The notes beneath the pieces were generated by a model. The model ran no database searches and was not told the DNA's origin. It saw only the letters and a program-made list of their open reading frames with translations. The translations under genes and the position numbers were made by a program. Of a stretch of DNA of 64,000 nt, positions 26,751-36,441 are shown piece after piece. Source of the stretch: Brachyspira alvinipulli ATCC 51933 (GTDB lineage: Bacteria; Spirochaetota; Brachyspiria; Brachyspirales; Brachyspiraceae); NCBI RefSeq assembly GCF_000518245.1, contig NZ_KI912402.1:364544-428543 (forward strand), read 5' to 3'. Each line of letters starts with the position of its first letter. Position 1 is the first letter of the stretch.

Positions 26751-27708
26751 TGTAATATATTTAATTGCTTTGTCTGTAATTGCGTTTTCATGTACAAAAA
26801 GTACAGAACCTCTTAATAAAGAAAAAAATTATAATGTTAATATTACTTATATAGAAGATGATGGTATTAATTCTTTTGAGCCTAAAGATTTTATTGATAT
26901 TTTTGATGATGATTTGAGTAAATTAACTTATGAGCTGCTTGGATATAAGATAAAATATAATCTTAAAAATGGAACTGATGATAATTATTTTTATAGAGCT
27001 AATAGAAAAATAATACTTGATAATGCTGATGTATTTAAAAGAGATTTTATAGATATAAGAAATATAGATTATGATGTATTAGAAAATGATATAATAAATT
27101 CATTGTCTAATGAAACCAGTATTAATATAAAAAAATTATTTGGTTACGATTACGGAACACCTTTAGAAGTTATATCAAAAAATATAGCACCATCATACGT
27201 AGAAAGTATATTAAGCGTATGGAATAGTCCGGTAAAGAATAGAAATGAATTACTCGTTGGAAATAGATTTATGCTTTATACTGCTTTGTATTGGAAAATA
27301 GTTGCTGAGGAATTTGAAGATTCTGCTATTGTTCTTGTAAATATTCCTATAGCAGCAAATTACAGAGGTATGTCTGCCAAATCCATTGCTGACGGAGGTT
27401 TTGTTGATAGAATAGTTATAGAAAATAATCATATAAAGCCGTGCAAATCTGTAGCTGTAATAAGTATATATAACTTTTTGAATTCTAATATGGATAATGA
27501 AACAATAAAAAAAATATTTTCATATTATATAGTTCAAACTATGGGTATGATGTTTCCAAAGTATGATATAAACGAAGAAGAAAAACATTCTATAATGTCA
27601 GAAGTAAGAGGCTTTGATTATTTCAGCTGGTACAGTAACATAATTAATTTTCAATTAAAAACTCCTTATAAAACTATAAAAGAATATAAAGATACTATAA
27701 AGAAATAA
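26734..27708 (+). CDS. Hypothetical lipoprotein, end of the Lpt-like operon
   Basis: 324 residues from GTG 26734, which opens a lipoprotein signal (VIYLIALSVIAFSCTKS, Cys near 20). The mature part is mixed alpha/beta and rich in Asp/Asn/Tyr, with no family I recognise. It overlaps lptA by 17 bases, so it is translated with the lipopolysaccharide-export genes and may assist them. A role in that pathway is inference from position only. Confidence 0.6.
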   Translation: MKYLNNVIYLIALSVIAFSCTKSTEPLNKEKNYNVNITYIEDDGINSFEPKDFIDIFDDDLSKLTYELLGYKIKYNLKNGTDDNYFYRANRKIILDNADVFKRDFIDIRNIDYDVLENDIINSLSNETSINIKKLFGYDYGTPLEVISKNIAPSYVESILSVWNSPVKNRNELLVGNRFMLYTALYWKIVAEEFEDSAIVLVNIPIAANYRGMSAKSIADGGFVDRIVIENNHIKPCKSVAVISIYNFLNSNMDNETIKKIFSYYIVQTMGMMFPKYDINEEEKHSIMSEVRGFDYFSWYSNIINFQLKTPYKTIKEYKDTIKK

Positions 27709-27967
27709 ATCCATAAAAAATAGTATGAATTAACAATAATAAAATAAACATTATCTCAAAAATGTCTATTAAAAATAATACAAAATTAAAAAAGTGTCTA
27801 TCTATAATGTATAAAATGTAAAGTATAAATATATTGTAATAAACATAATTATAAATTTGTTGTAAATTCACAAAAAAATCTATTTACTTAAAATTAAAAG
27901 AGGTTACAATTTATATATAAACATATTATATATTATGTCGATTTTTATTAGTGGGAGAAAAATTTTA

Positions 27968-28774
27968 ATGAAAAAGATATTAATTTACATTTTTATGGCG
28001 GCAAGCTTTTCGCTGGCTTACGGTTTTGACGAAGGTTTTATTTGGGCATTAAAGGCAAACTTTAATGGTTCTGCTACATTGCCTTCTATAAGTGCCTCAG
28101 ATTTGGATAAATTGGGTGCTGCATATATGAAAGGAGCTGTAGGATATACCATGGACGGAGAGGCTGAGCTTGGTTATTTATTCGGTTCAGAAAAATGGTT
28201 TGGAATGGATACTTCCAAATTTAGCGGAATGAGTGTTTTTGCTTCTTTAGGTGTTGGAAACGGATTTGCTGGACAGGTCGCTGGTAATACTATTGAAGGC
28301 GTTACAGTTAATATGTTTATTAATGTAAGCTATGCTCCTGTAATAAGTTTTGGAGTAGGTACAAAAGCATATTTTTTTGACAGCAGACTTGCTGTTGGCT
28401 TGCATTTGGGAGGAAAATTAATAGCTGATTTATCACCTGAATATTTGGCTTATGCTGATGATAATAGTGCTTTGGCTCCTGAAATAGGTGAAATAATAGT
28501 AACTGATTTTATGATAAAGAATATGAATCCAGTAATGTTCAGTATAAAATTTATGCTTGAATATAATCAGCCTGTAAATGACAGAGTTGAGGTAATATTG
28601 GGAGCTTATACTAGATTTAATGTATATGCCCCAGGTTACATAACTATGCCTCAGAGCTTGCTTGATTTGATGCATCAGGTAAGACCTAATTTTACTACTG
28701 ATACCCCTTTACCATCATATTTCATCAATTCATTAGATTTCGGATTAACTTTGGGGTTAGCATTTAAAGGATAA
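27968..28774 (+). CDS. Outer-membrane beta-barrel protein
   Basis: 268 residues from ATG 27968 (gtgggagaaaaatttta upstream), with a signal peptide ending SFSLAYGF. Gly/aromatic-rich strands follow: GAVGYTMDGEAELGYLFG, MSVFASLGVGNGFAG, YAPVISFGVGTKAYFF, LAVGLHLGGKL, RVEVILGAYTRFNVYA. The end is LDFGLTLGLAFKG. This is the pattern of an outer-membrane porin-like protein. It sits 14 bases before the first member of the large lipoprotein array and is likely cotranscribed with it. Confidence 0.65.
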   Translation: MKKILIYIFMAASFSLAYGFDEGFIWALKANFNGSATLPSISASDLDKLGAAYMKGAVGYTMDGEAELGYLFGSEKWFGMDTSKFSGMSVFASLGVGNGFAGQVAGNTIEGVTVNMFINVSYAPVISFGVGTKAYFFDSRLAVGLHLGGKLIADLSPEYLAYADDNSALAPEIGEIIVTDFMIKNMNPVMFSIKFMLEYNQPVNDRVEVILGAYTRFNVYAPGYITMPQSLLDLMHQVRPNFTTDTPLPSYFINSLDFGLTLGLAFKG

Positions 28775-28788
28775 ATGAGGGGTAAATT

Positions 28789-30351
28789 ATGAAGAAAATA
28801 TATTATTTGCTATTTATTTCTATTATATCAATATTTTTAATGTCTTGCGGAAATTATTTCAATCCAAGATATTATTATAATAGCAGAGGATCATCAATTG
28901 CAGGCAATCTTCCTGATAACCCTGATATAGGCGGAGGAGGAGAGGGCTTATCTCCTGAAGACGATCCTTTTAATAATGATAATGGCGATAAACCATGGAA
29001 TGATCCTAATTACGGCGGATTTACTTTAGACCTTGATGATCTTGTAATAAGAGCAGATTTTGATGGTGATAACAGACCTACTTACAGATTAGAAAAAGGT
29101 ACTTGGGCTTCACATAATCCTGCCAAAAACAGCTATAAAAATGGCGGTAATTTATCATCTGCTGCTGGAAGTTTTAGCATTGATAATGTTACTTATTATT
29201 TATATAAAGGAAAAAATCCAAATTATGACCCTAATAGTTCATATAATCAGAGCAGCAGAATGGAAAGATTTTATTTCTATCATTTAATAGGAAGCTCAGC
29301 AGGAAATACGGTTGATAATTATTTAATATGTATAGATAAATATTCAAAATTAGTATTTGCATTTGGTGTACCTACAAAGTGGACAAAGGTTGTAATAAAA
29401 CAGATGCCTATAGCTTGGGGTGCAGTTGAGTTAGGTTGGGAAGCTGATGCTTATTCTAATGATCCTGTATATTTTAATAAAACAGATGGTATACAATATT
29501 TTTATGAATATGACCCTGTAGGTGTAGTTCTTCCTGATAATACAATTAAGATATTTGATTGGTGTAAAAACTCAATAGCTGGAAATAGATATGGTCCAAG
29601 AGTAAAAGGAGATATTATAGATTTAAACAGACCAATAGCTTCAGAAACAGAAACAGAGGGAAGATCTCCTTATATGCCTATTAAAGTAGAAGCTGGTACT
29701 AAAGACAATGTAACAATAATGGCTAAAAGTTTGAAAAATGTGAGCGTAAAAAGTAGAGAAGCTATATTTGGAATTATGGGTTCTCCTAAAAACAATGCAT
29801 GGTTTACTTACACAATAGCAGGAACAGCTTATAATAATGAAATGGGAAGCGGAGTTCTTCAAAATATAGAGAACTTGGATCCTAGATCTGAATCTACTAC
29901 AGGCATGATATATTTAAGTGAAACAAAAGATATATCTGTTGGAGGTAAAGCTGACTTCTCTTCAAAAATAGTAGCTGAGGTAAGGAGTATAGAAAAAGGT
30001 GCTACTATAGAATTAGCTTCACGTGTAGATAAATATAATAAAGAAACAGGATTTGCTGATACAGCCAAATTTGGACAACATGGTAGCGGAAATATGGCAG
30101 CTGTTTCAGCACCTATTTTGAAATTAAAGTATGATGTTGATAATGAGCAGTTTATTGTGGATACTGAAAACTCTGTTATGAGTAATAATGATCTTTCTAC
30201 AACTATAAGTTCTTATCCTGCAGATTTTACTCTTAAGCGAGGTGAAACTAAGGATATTACTATAAGATACAAATGGATGAAAGGTAATGATACTTCAAGC
30301 GGTGAAGAATTCGAAATTACCTATAGTTTGAAATTTGAATCTGTACAGTAA
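28789..30351 (+). CDS. Large lipoprotein array, member 1
   Basis: 520 residues with lipobox Cys near 20 (IISIFLMSCGNYFNPRYYY). A low-complexity Gly/Asp/Pro stretch (about 35-75: GGGGEGLSPEDDPFNND) leads to a conserved domain (about 80-290) with FTLDLDDLVIRADFDG, YYLYKGKNPNY, LICIDKYSKLVFAFGVP, YFYEYDPVG and EGRSPYMPIKVE. The C-terminal part (about 300-520) ends FTLKRGETKDITIRYKWMKG and has a beta-sandwich look. The family is unknown to me. It is likely surface-exposed. The ribosome-binding site is gaggggtaaatt. A terminator follows. Confidence 0.75.
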   Translation: MKKIYYLLFISIISIFLMSCGNYFNPRYYYNSRGSSIAGNLPDNPDIGGGGEGLSPEDDPFNNDNGDKPWNDPNYGGFTLDLDDLVIRADFDGDNRPTYRLEKGTWASHNPAKNSYKNGGNLSSAAGSFSIDNVTYYLYKGKNPNYDPNSSYNQSSRMERFYFYHLIGSSAGNTVDNYLICIDKYSKLVFAFGVPTKWTKVVIKQMPIAWGAVELGWEADAYSNDPVYFNKTDGIQYFYEYDPVGVVLPDNTIKIFDWCKNSIAGNRYGPRVKGDIIDLNRPIASETETEGRSPYMPIKVEAGTKDNVTIMAKSLKNVSVKSREAIFGIMGSPKNNAWFTYTIAGTAYNNEMGSGVLQNIENLDPRSESTTGMIYLSETKDISVGGKADFSSKIVAEVRSIEKGATIELASRVDKYNKETGFADTAKFGQHGSGNMAAVSAPILKLKYDVDNEQFIVDTENSVMSNNDLSTTISSYPADFTLKRGETKDITIRYKWMKGNDTSSGEEFEITYSLKFESVQ

Positions 30352-30360
30352 AGATAAATA

Positions 30361-30400
30361 AATATAGGCATTGGATAAATACTCTAATGCCTATATTTTT
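30361..30400 (+). terminator. Rho-independent terminator, repeated after array member 2
   Basis: Stem aatataggcatt / aatgcctatatt with a 12-base loop and a T-rich tail. Nearly the same sequence follows the next gene, which marks a tandem duplication that included the terminator. Confidence 0.85.
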
Positions 30401-30437
30401 TATTTATATAAAACCAAATTAAAATTTGGAGATTTTT

Positions 30438-32009
30438 ATGAGAAAGATAATTTTATTATTGGTGTCATTGGTATTTATTATTTCCTGTGGAAATTATTTT
30501 AATCCAAGATATTATTATAATAATAGGGGATCATCAGGTGCCGGTAATGTTCCTGATAATCCAGATTTAGGAGGCGGAGGAGAAGGATTAGCACCTGAAG
30601 ACGATCCTTTTAATAATGATAAAGGTGATAAACCATGGAATGAGCCTGATTACGGTGGATTTACTTTGGATCTGGATAATCTTGTAATAAGAGCAGATTT
30701 TGATGGTAATAACAGACCTACATATAGATTAGAACCTGGTACTTGGGATCCTTATCCTGCTAGTAATGCTTATAAAAACGGTGGAAATTTATCATGTGAA
30801 GCAGGAAATTTTAGTATAGGAAGTGTTACTTATTATTTATATAAGGGAAAGAATCCAAATTATAGTATTGATAGTAAATATAATCAAAGCAGCAGATTAG
30901 AGAGATTTTATTTCTATAGATTAAAAGGAAGTTCTGCTGGAAAAGATGTAAATAATTATTTAATATGTATAGATAAATATTCAAAATTGGTATTTGCTTT
31001 TGCTGTACCTATGGCATGGGAAAGTGTTGTGATAAAATACATGCCTATAGCATGGGGAGCTGTTGAATTAGGTTATGAAATTTATGAAACCGGAGGCGAA
31101 GTATATTTCAATAAAACAGACGGCATACAATATTTCTATGAATATGATCCTGTAGGTATTGTTCATGAAGACGGTACTATAGAAATTTATAAATGGTGTT
31201 CTGACTCCATAGGAAATAATAAATTATACGGACCAAGAGTAGAAGGAAATAAAATAGATTTAGACAGACCTATAGCTTCAAAAGGTGTTGCTGGAAGATC
31301 TCCTTATATGCCTATTAAAGTTGAAGCAACTGTAAAAGATAATGTAACAATAATGGCTAAAAGCTTTAAAAATATAAGTGCTAGAAGTGCAGAAGGATAT
31401 TTGGACTGGTTTGAACCTCAATATGATGATATTAGAGATTACGGATACTTTACATATACTATATCTGCTTCTGCTTATAATAGTGAAATTTCTGATGGTA
31501 CTTTAACTGATATAGAACATTTAGATCCTAGAGATAGCAGTCTTACAGGTATGATATATGTAAATGAAGTTAAGAAAATAGATAAAAATAACTATATTAA
31601 TTTTAATTCAAGTAAATCTTTTGAGATTAAAAATATAAATGAAAATGTATGTATAGATTTAGCTTCGCGTATATTTAAATATAATACACTTAAAGCTATT
31701 GGTATAACTTGCATAGATACTGATAACTTTGGAAAAGGAGGAAGCGGAGAGGTTGCTTCTAAAGATATGCCTAAATTAAAGTTAAAGTATGATGCTGATA
31801 ATGAGCAGTTTGTTGTGGATATTGCAAACTCTGTTATGAATAATGACGGACTTTCTACAACTATAAGTTATTATACACCTGATTTTACTCTTAAGAGAGG
31901 TGAGACTAAAGATCTTACTATAAGATACAAATGGATGAAAGGTAATGATGCTTCAAACGGAGAAGAGGTTGAGGTTACTTATACTTTGAAATTTGAATCT
32001 GTAGAGTAA
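30438..32009 (+). CDS. Large lipoprotein array, member 2
   Basis: 523 residues from ATG 30438 (tttggagattttt upstream; an earlier in-frame TTG lacks support). Lipobox Cys is near 17 (VSLVFIISCGNYFNPRYYY). It is closely related to member 1 along its entire length, including the C-terminal end FTLKRGETKDLTIRYKWMKG. The strongest differences lie at about 325-430, where several residues are inserted or replaced (EGYLDWFEPQYDDIRDYGYF). It is likely a membrane-anchored surface protein; no function is known. A copy of the member 1 terminator follows. Confidence 0.75.
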   Translation: MRKIILLLVSLVFIISCGNYFNPRYYYNNRGSSGAGNVPDNPDLGGGGEGLAPEDDPFNNDKGDKPWNEPDYGGFTLDLDNLVIRADFDGNNRPTYRLEPGTWDPYPASNAYKNGGNLSCEAGNFSIGSVTYYLYKGKNPNYSIDSKYNQSSRLERFYFYRLKGSSAGKDVNNYLICIDKYSKLVFAFAVPMAWESVVIKYMPIAWGAVELGYEIYETGGEVYFNKTDGIQYFYEYDPVGIVHEDGTIEIYKWCSDSIGNNKLYGPRVEGNKIDLDRPIASKGVAGRSPYMPIKVEATVKDNVTIMAKSFKNISARSAEGYLDWFEPQYDDIRDYGYFTYTISASAYNSEISDGTLTDIEHLDPRDSSLTGMIYVNEVKKIDKNNYINFNSSKSFEIKNINENVCIDLASRIFKYNTLKAIGITCIDTDNFGKGGSGEVASKDMPKLKLKYDADNEQFVVDIANSVMNNDGLSTTISYYTPDFTLKRGETKDLTIRYKWMKGNDASNGEEVEVTYTLKFESVE

Positions 32010-32020
32010 AGATAAATAAA

Positions 32021-32051
32021 TATAGGCATTGGATAATATCCTGATGCCTAT
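32021..32051 (+). terminator. Rho-independent terminator, second copy
   Basis: Stem tataggcatt / gatgcctata, a slightly degenerate copy of the hairpin at 30361-30400, followed by tcttatat. Confidence 0.7.
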
Positions 32052-32090
32052 ATCTTATATATAATAAAAATTAAAATGGTTTGTAAATTT

Positions 32091-33593
32091 ATGAAAAAGA
32101 TAATTTTTTTATTAATCATATTTTTTGTATTAATTACATTTATTATTTCATGCGGAAATTATTTTAACCCAAGATACTATTATAATAATAGAGGTTCATC
32201 AGTTGCTGGGGATATTCCTGATAATCCTGATATAGGCGGCGGCGGTGAAAATTTATCACCTGAAGACGATCCTTTTGACCCTTCCGGCGGTAAGGACTGG
32301 AATGATCCTAATTACGGCGGATTTAATTTAAATCTTGATAATTTGGTTATAAGAGCAGATTTTGACGGTAATAATAGGCCTAGTTATAGATTTGAAGAAG
32401 GATCATGGGCGGTAAATGATCCTGCCAAAAATAGTTATAAAAATGGCGGAAAATTATCATGTAAGGCAGGAAGTTTTTCTATTAATGATGTTACTTATTA
32501 TTTATATAAAGGAAAAAATCCTGCATTCGATCCTAATAGTTCATACAATAAAAGTGATAGATTAAAAAGATTTTATTTTTATCATCTAATAGGATCTTCA
32601 GCTGGAAATGTTGTTGATAATTATTTAATATGTATAGACAGCTATTCTAAACTTGTATTTGCATTCGGTGTTCCTATAAAATGGAAAAGTGTTATTATAA
32701 AAGATATGCCTATAGCTTGGGGATCTGTTGAATTGGGTTGGGAGGCTGATTCTAGTTCAAATAATCCTATATACTTTAATAATACATATGGTGTAAAATA
32801 TTTTTATGAATATGACCCTGTAGGTGTAGTTCTTTCTGATAAAACTATTAAAATATTTGATTGGTGTTTAGATTCTATAGCTAAAAACAGATATGCACCA
32901 AGAGTTAAAAATAATGTTATAGATTTGAAAAGACCAATAGCTTCAGCAACAGAAACAGAAGGACGCTCTCCTTATATGCCTATTAAAGTAGATGAAAAAT
33001 TAAGTATGACTGTAACAGCAGAACAAATTCAGATACAGAATGTTGATGTTGTAAGCGCTAATTATTTCTTTGGAGGTATAGATTATAAAAAAGGTTTAGC
33101 CGGCATATCTTATGATATAAGATTTGGATACAATACTTCTTCCGGAGTTATGGATAATTTTGAAACTATAAATAAATTTGATAAAACTACTTTGTTTTCT
33201 AGTTTATTCAGTGTCAAAGTTGGGGAAACTAAAACTATAACTTCAACGCCTAAAGAATTGAAAATAGAATATACTGAAAAAGAAGATATTTATTTATTGC
33301 TTGATGCTAATGTTACAGTTTACTCAAGCGGAAATGTCTGGACTTCTGAATGGCCTAGTGCTATGATAGATACTCAAAAACCTATAGTAAAACTGAAGTA
33401 TGATAAATCAAAAGATGCCTTTGTGTTTGACAGTATATATGGTGATAATGCTGATAGAATTATAGAATATACAACAGGATTTGAACTTACTAAAGGAAGC
33501 AGTAAAGATTTTACTATAACATTTAAATCAACTGAAATAGGTGAAGAGAAAAAAACAGGAACAATGAAATTAATATATAGATTAAAATACTAA
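32091..33593 (+). CDS. Large lipoprotein array, member 3, with a different C-terminal half
   Basis: 500 residues from ATG 32091 with lipobox Cys near 21 (VLITFIISCGNYFNPRYYY). The N-terminal 295 residues match members 1 and 2 (FNLNLDNLVIRADFDG, YLYKGKNPAF, YFYEYDPVGVV, EGRSPYMPIKV). From about residue 300 the sequence is unrelated or far diverged (MTVTAEQIQIQNVDVVSANY, ending KTGTMKLIYRLKY). The ribosome-binding site is weak (ggtttgtaaattt), a decayed version of the one before member 2. The domain boundary suggests C-terminal exchange. Confidence 0.75.
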   Translation: MKKIIFLLIIFFVLITFIISCGNYFNPRYYYNNRGSSVAGDIPDNPDIGGGGENLSPEDDPFDPSGGKDWNDPNYGGFNLNLDNLVIRADFDGNNRPSYRFEEGSWAVNDPAKNSYKNGGKLSCKAGSFSINDVTYYLYKGKNPAFDPNSSYNKSDRLKRFYFYHLIGSSAGNVVDNYLICIDSYSKLVFAFGVPIKWKSVIIKDMPIAWGSVELGWEADSSSNNPIYFNNTYGVKYFYEYDPVGVVLSDKTIKIFDWCLDSIAKNRYAPRVKNNVIDLKRPIASATETEGRSPYMPIKVDEKLSMTVTAEQIQIQNVDVVSANYFFGGIDYKKGLAGISYDIRFGYNTSSGVMDNFETINKFDKTTLFSSLFSVKVGETKTITSTPKELKIEYTEKEDIYLLLDANVTVYSSGNVWTSEWPSAMIDTQKPIVKLKYDKSKDAFVFDSIYGDNADRIIEYTTGFELTKGSSKDFTITFKSTEIGEEKKTGTMKLIYRLKY

Positions 33594-33766
33594 TATATTC
33601 AATATAATAGGAAATGAACTTTATCTTTGTGATATAGTTCATTTACCTAATTATTAATTTATAATAATAAAGCAGATGATATTAAAAATCTGATTTTATT
33701 AATAACACTTTACAATATTTTATTTTGATATATAATATTTTATATAAAATAATATGGATTAAAACT

Positions 33767-34141
33767 ATGATAAAAAAACTTTCTATAATACTGATTTCTA
33801 TTTTTATAATTTCATGTAATTCTCCCTTTGCTGGAGCAGGAATAAAGTTTTCCAATAGGGCTGGAAGTTATCAAAATAAAGATAAAAGTATTACAGTTAC
33901 AATTACCGACAAATCTAAAGACAATTTAATTATAGATGCAGTATCTTCCGAAACTATAAATGAAACTATAACAATTAATTCTTCTTCTTCAAGTCAGTAC
34001 TTGAAAGTTAATTCTGAAAAATATAATGGATATATTTATATTTTGAATTTAGGTAATAACGTTCAAAATTTATTTTTAACTGTTAGAAATGATAAAGGTC
34101 AAAATGTTATTTTTAATGAAAAGCTTACTATATTAAAATAA
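33767..34141 (+). CDS. Small lipoprotein within the array
   Basis: 124 residues from ATG 33767 with a lipoprotein signal (MIKKLSIILISIFIISCNSP, Cys 17). The mature part is beta-rich with many Thr/Ser/Asn (SITVTITDKSKDNLIIDAV, TINSSSSSQYLKV). It does not share the conserved domain of its neighbours. Its size and strand pattern could make it a stand-alone counterpart of their C-terminal sandwich, but this is not shown by sequence. The start further upstream at 33725 is less likely because it would bury the signal. Confidence 0.6.
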   Translation: MIKKLSIILISIFIISCNSPFAGAGIKFSNRAGSYQNKDKSITVTITDKSKDNLIIDAVSSETINETITINSSSSSQYLKVNSEKYNGYIYILNLGNNVQNLFLTVRNDKGQNVIFNEKLTILK

Positions 34142-34236
34142 TATTTTTTATATCTCTTATTTTAAACTATATATTGTTTACTTATATTTCTTTTGATATA
34201 TACTTTTATTATTAATTTAATAAAGAGAAATTATTT

Positions 34237-35157
34237 ATGAAAAATATAATAAAAAAAGTTCAGAAGAAAACTATTATTCTATCTATATTAACTATTATTA
34301 TGGTTCTTGTTATATCAAGAGCATGTTCAAGCAAATTCGATCCTAGATATTATTATCAGCAAATGCAAAATAAAGAAAATGGCACAGGTACTGAAGAACC
34401 AGATATTGGGGGAGAGGGAAATTTGAATCCTGAAGATGACCCTTTTAAAACCGGTGAATGGAATGATCCTAATTATAGAGGCTTTACTCTTAATCTTGAT
34501 AATGATTATGTTATAGCCGCTTCTTTCGGACTTAAAAATGAACCTAGATATATGCTTATAAAAGATGATACTTGGAAATTAAATGATTCTTTAAGAAATG
34601 AATATTATTATAACGGTACTAATACAAAAGCTGCTGGTTTTCCTGTTAGAAGAGTAAAATATTTTATGTATAAAAACATGAATCCTACTTTCAATGCAAC
34701 TAATAGCTATAATAAAAGTTCTAGACTAAAAAGGTTTTGGTTTTACCGTTTTACAGGAAATGCAGGTGTAAATACGGATAATTATTTAATCGCTATAGAT
34801 AGTTATTCTAAACTTGTATTTGCTTTTGCTGTTCCTACTAAATGGAAAGCTATTCTTGGAATACCAGCTCCTGAAGAATGGGGAGCAGTTGAGCTTGGAT
34901 GGGAGGCTAATGCTGATACTGATAATTTAAATAGTCATGTGAAATTCGCTGTTGATGGACTAAAATATTTTTATGAATATGATCCTGTAGGTATAGTTAA
35001 GCCTAACGGAGATATAGAGATATATCAATGGTGTTTGGATTCTATAGGAAATAATAACAGATATGCCCCTAGACTCAATGGAAGCGTTTCTGATTTGACT
35101 AGAAAAATTGCTGATTATGGTTTTGCAGGACGTTCGCCTTATTTGCCTATGAAATAG
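34237..35157 (+). CDS. Large lipoprotein array, member 4, short form
   Basis: 306 residues with N-terminal hydrophobic segment and Cys near 30 (VLVISRACSSKFDPRYYY). The conserved domain is present (FTLNLDNDYVIAASFG, YFMYKNMNPTF, LIAIDSYSKLVFAFAVP, YFYEYDPVGIV) and the protein stops at AGRSPYLPMK, exactly where the conserved half ends in members 1-3. It therefore consists of the N-terminal domain alone. The clean stop at the boundary suggests a natural short form or loss of the C-terminal half. The lipobox (SRAC) is poorer than in its relatives. Confidence 0.7.
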   Translation: MKNIIKKVQKKTIILSILTIIMVLVISRACSSKFDPRYYYQQMQNKENGTGTEEPDIGGEGNLNPEDDPFKTGEWNDPNYRGFTLNLDNDYVIAASFGLKNEPRYMLIKDDTWKLNDSLRNEYYYNGTNTKAAGFPVRRVKYFMYKNMNPTFNATNSYNKSSRLKRFWFYRFTGNAGVNTDNYLIAIDSYSKLVFAFAVPTKWKAILGIPAPEEWGAVELGWEANADTDNLNSHVKFAVDGLKYFYEYDPVGIVKPNGDIEIYQWCLDSIGNNNRYAPRLNGSVSDLTRKIADYGFAGRSPYLPMK

Positions 35158-35336
35158 GGTTTTTTATATATTAGTTATTTGTATTTTAATCCAACTTATA
35201 AATATTTAAAAATTTCTATTTTTTAAAAAAATTTGAAAAAGTTATATATATATTGTTTATTTTCTTTAATAAATGGCTTATTTTTTAAAAACATTTGTTT
35301 AACTATAGTCTGTATTATTTATTAAAAGGAGATTAT

Positions 35337-36029
35337 ATGTTTAATGATTTTAATAATGATAACTTAGACGCTAGTTTTATTAATGAAAAACAAATATTAG
35401 CCTCCATTTTGTCAAACGGCATATCCTTTGATAAGGCAAACTCTATAGTAGAAAAACTTTATTACAGGTTTTATAACTTATATAATATAGTCAATGCTTC
35501 CAATGAAGAATTATTGAAAGTTAAAGGCTTAAATATTAAAAAAATAGAACTATTAAAAAATATACCTTCTCTTTTGGAATGCTATCTATTAAGCAGTATT
35601 AAACTTTCCAGCAATCATTTTAAGAAAAAAGATTTAATAAATTATCTTATAGTAAAAATGGGTAAATTAAAGTTTGAAGCATTTTCTATGGTTTGTTTGG
35701 ATGTAAATAAAAGATTTATATCTATGGAGAATATATTTAGGGGTACTATAGATTCGGCTACAATATATCCTAGAGATTTGGTGGAAAAATCTTTGTCTCT
35801 TGGTGCGAGTTATGTTATTATATCGCATAATCATCCTTCTGGAATAGCAAAGCCTTCTAAAGAGGATATAGAGATAACAAAGGTTTTATATAAGGCTTTT
35901 TTAATGGTTGAAATAAGGATGATAGACCATATTATAGTTGCAGGTAATAATGTATACAGCTTTAGAGAAAATGGCATGTTTGAAAAGTATAAAAATAATA
36001 TGGAGGGTATAAATTATGCTAACTACTAA
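35337..36029 (+). CDS. radC: RadC-family JAB-domain protein
   Basis: 230 residues from ATG 35337 (aaaaggagattat upstream). A helix-hairpin-helix-like part (about 15-80: ILASILSNGISFDKANSI, LLKVKGLNIKKIELLKN) precedes the JAB/MPN domain with SHNHPSG at 163-169, the downstream Asp 177 and DHIIV near 205. The domain has a zinc metallo-isopeptidase fold. The original DNA-repair role of RadC has been questioned, and its biochemical function is unsettled. It overlaps the XRE gene by 14 bases, so they form a unit. Confidence 0.88.
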   Translation: MFNDFNNDNLDASFINEKQILASILSNGISFDKANSIVEKLYYRFYNLYNIVNASNEELLKVKGLNIKKIELLKNIPSLLECYLLSSIKLSSNHFKKKDLINYLIVKMGKLKFEAFSMVCLDVNKRFISMENIFRGTIDSATIYPRDLVEKSLSLGASYVIISHNHPSGIAKPSKEDIEITKVLYKAFLMVEIRMIDHIIVAGNNVYSFRENGMFEKYKNNMEGINYANY

Positions 36030-36441
36030 TTTGAAAAAACCATATTATAATAATATTCTTAGTGACAGTAAGGGAGAAAATAATCAAGAAGACTTGCCTC
36101 CAAAAAGAGATGATAATGAGGTTATATTATCTGTTGGTAAAAATATACGTGCTATAAGAAAATCTCAAATGAAAACTATATCTGAAATAGCAGAAATATC
36201 CGGAATATCATCAAAATATCTGCAAAGTGTAGAGGTAGGTAAAAGAAACATATCTATTACAAATCTTAACAAAATAGCTGTGAGTTTAGGGGTTCCTATT
36301 GCATTACTTTTTAGTTATGATCATGTAGAAAAGACAAAAAAACTGTTATGTATAGCAAATAAACTTAAAAATTATTCTGTTTTGCAGCTTTCTAATATAG
36401 ATATTATTATTAATGATTTGGAAGATATAATAGATAAATAA
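36016..36441 (+). CDS. XRE-family DNA-binding regulator
   Basis: 141 residues. An N-terminal tail of about 40 residues precedes a Cro/C1-type helix-turn-helix (about 43-97: VGKNIRAIRKSQMKTISEIAEISGISSKYL, VEVGKRNISITNLNKIAVSLG). A short helical C-terminus follows. The start lies in the end of radC with GGAGG nine bases upstream, so translation is coupled. It may control radC or its own operon; targets are unknown. Confidence 0.85.
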   Translation: MLTTNLKKPYYNNILSDSKGENNQEDLPPKRDDNEVILSVGKNIRAIRKSQMKTISEIAEISGISSKYLQSVEVGKRNISITNLNKIAVSLGVPIALLFSYDHVEKTKKLLCIANKLKNYSVLQLSNIDIIINDLEDIIDK

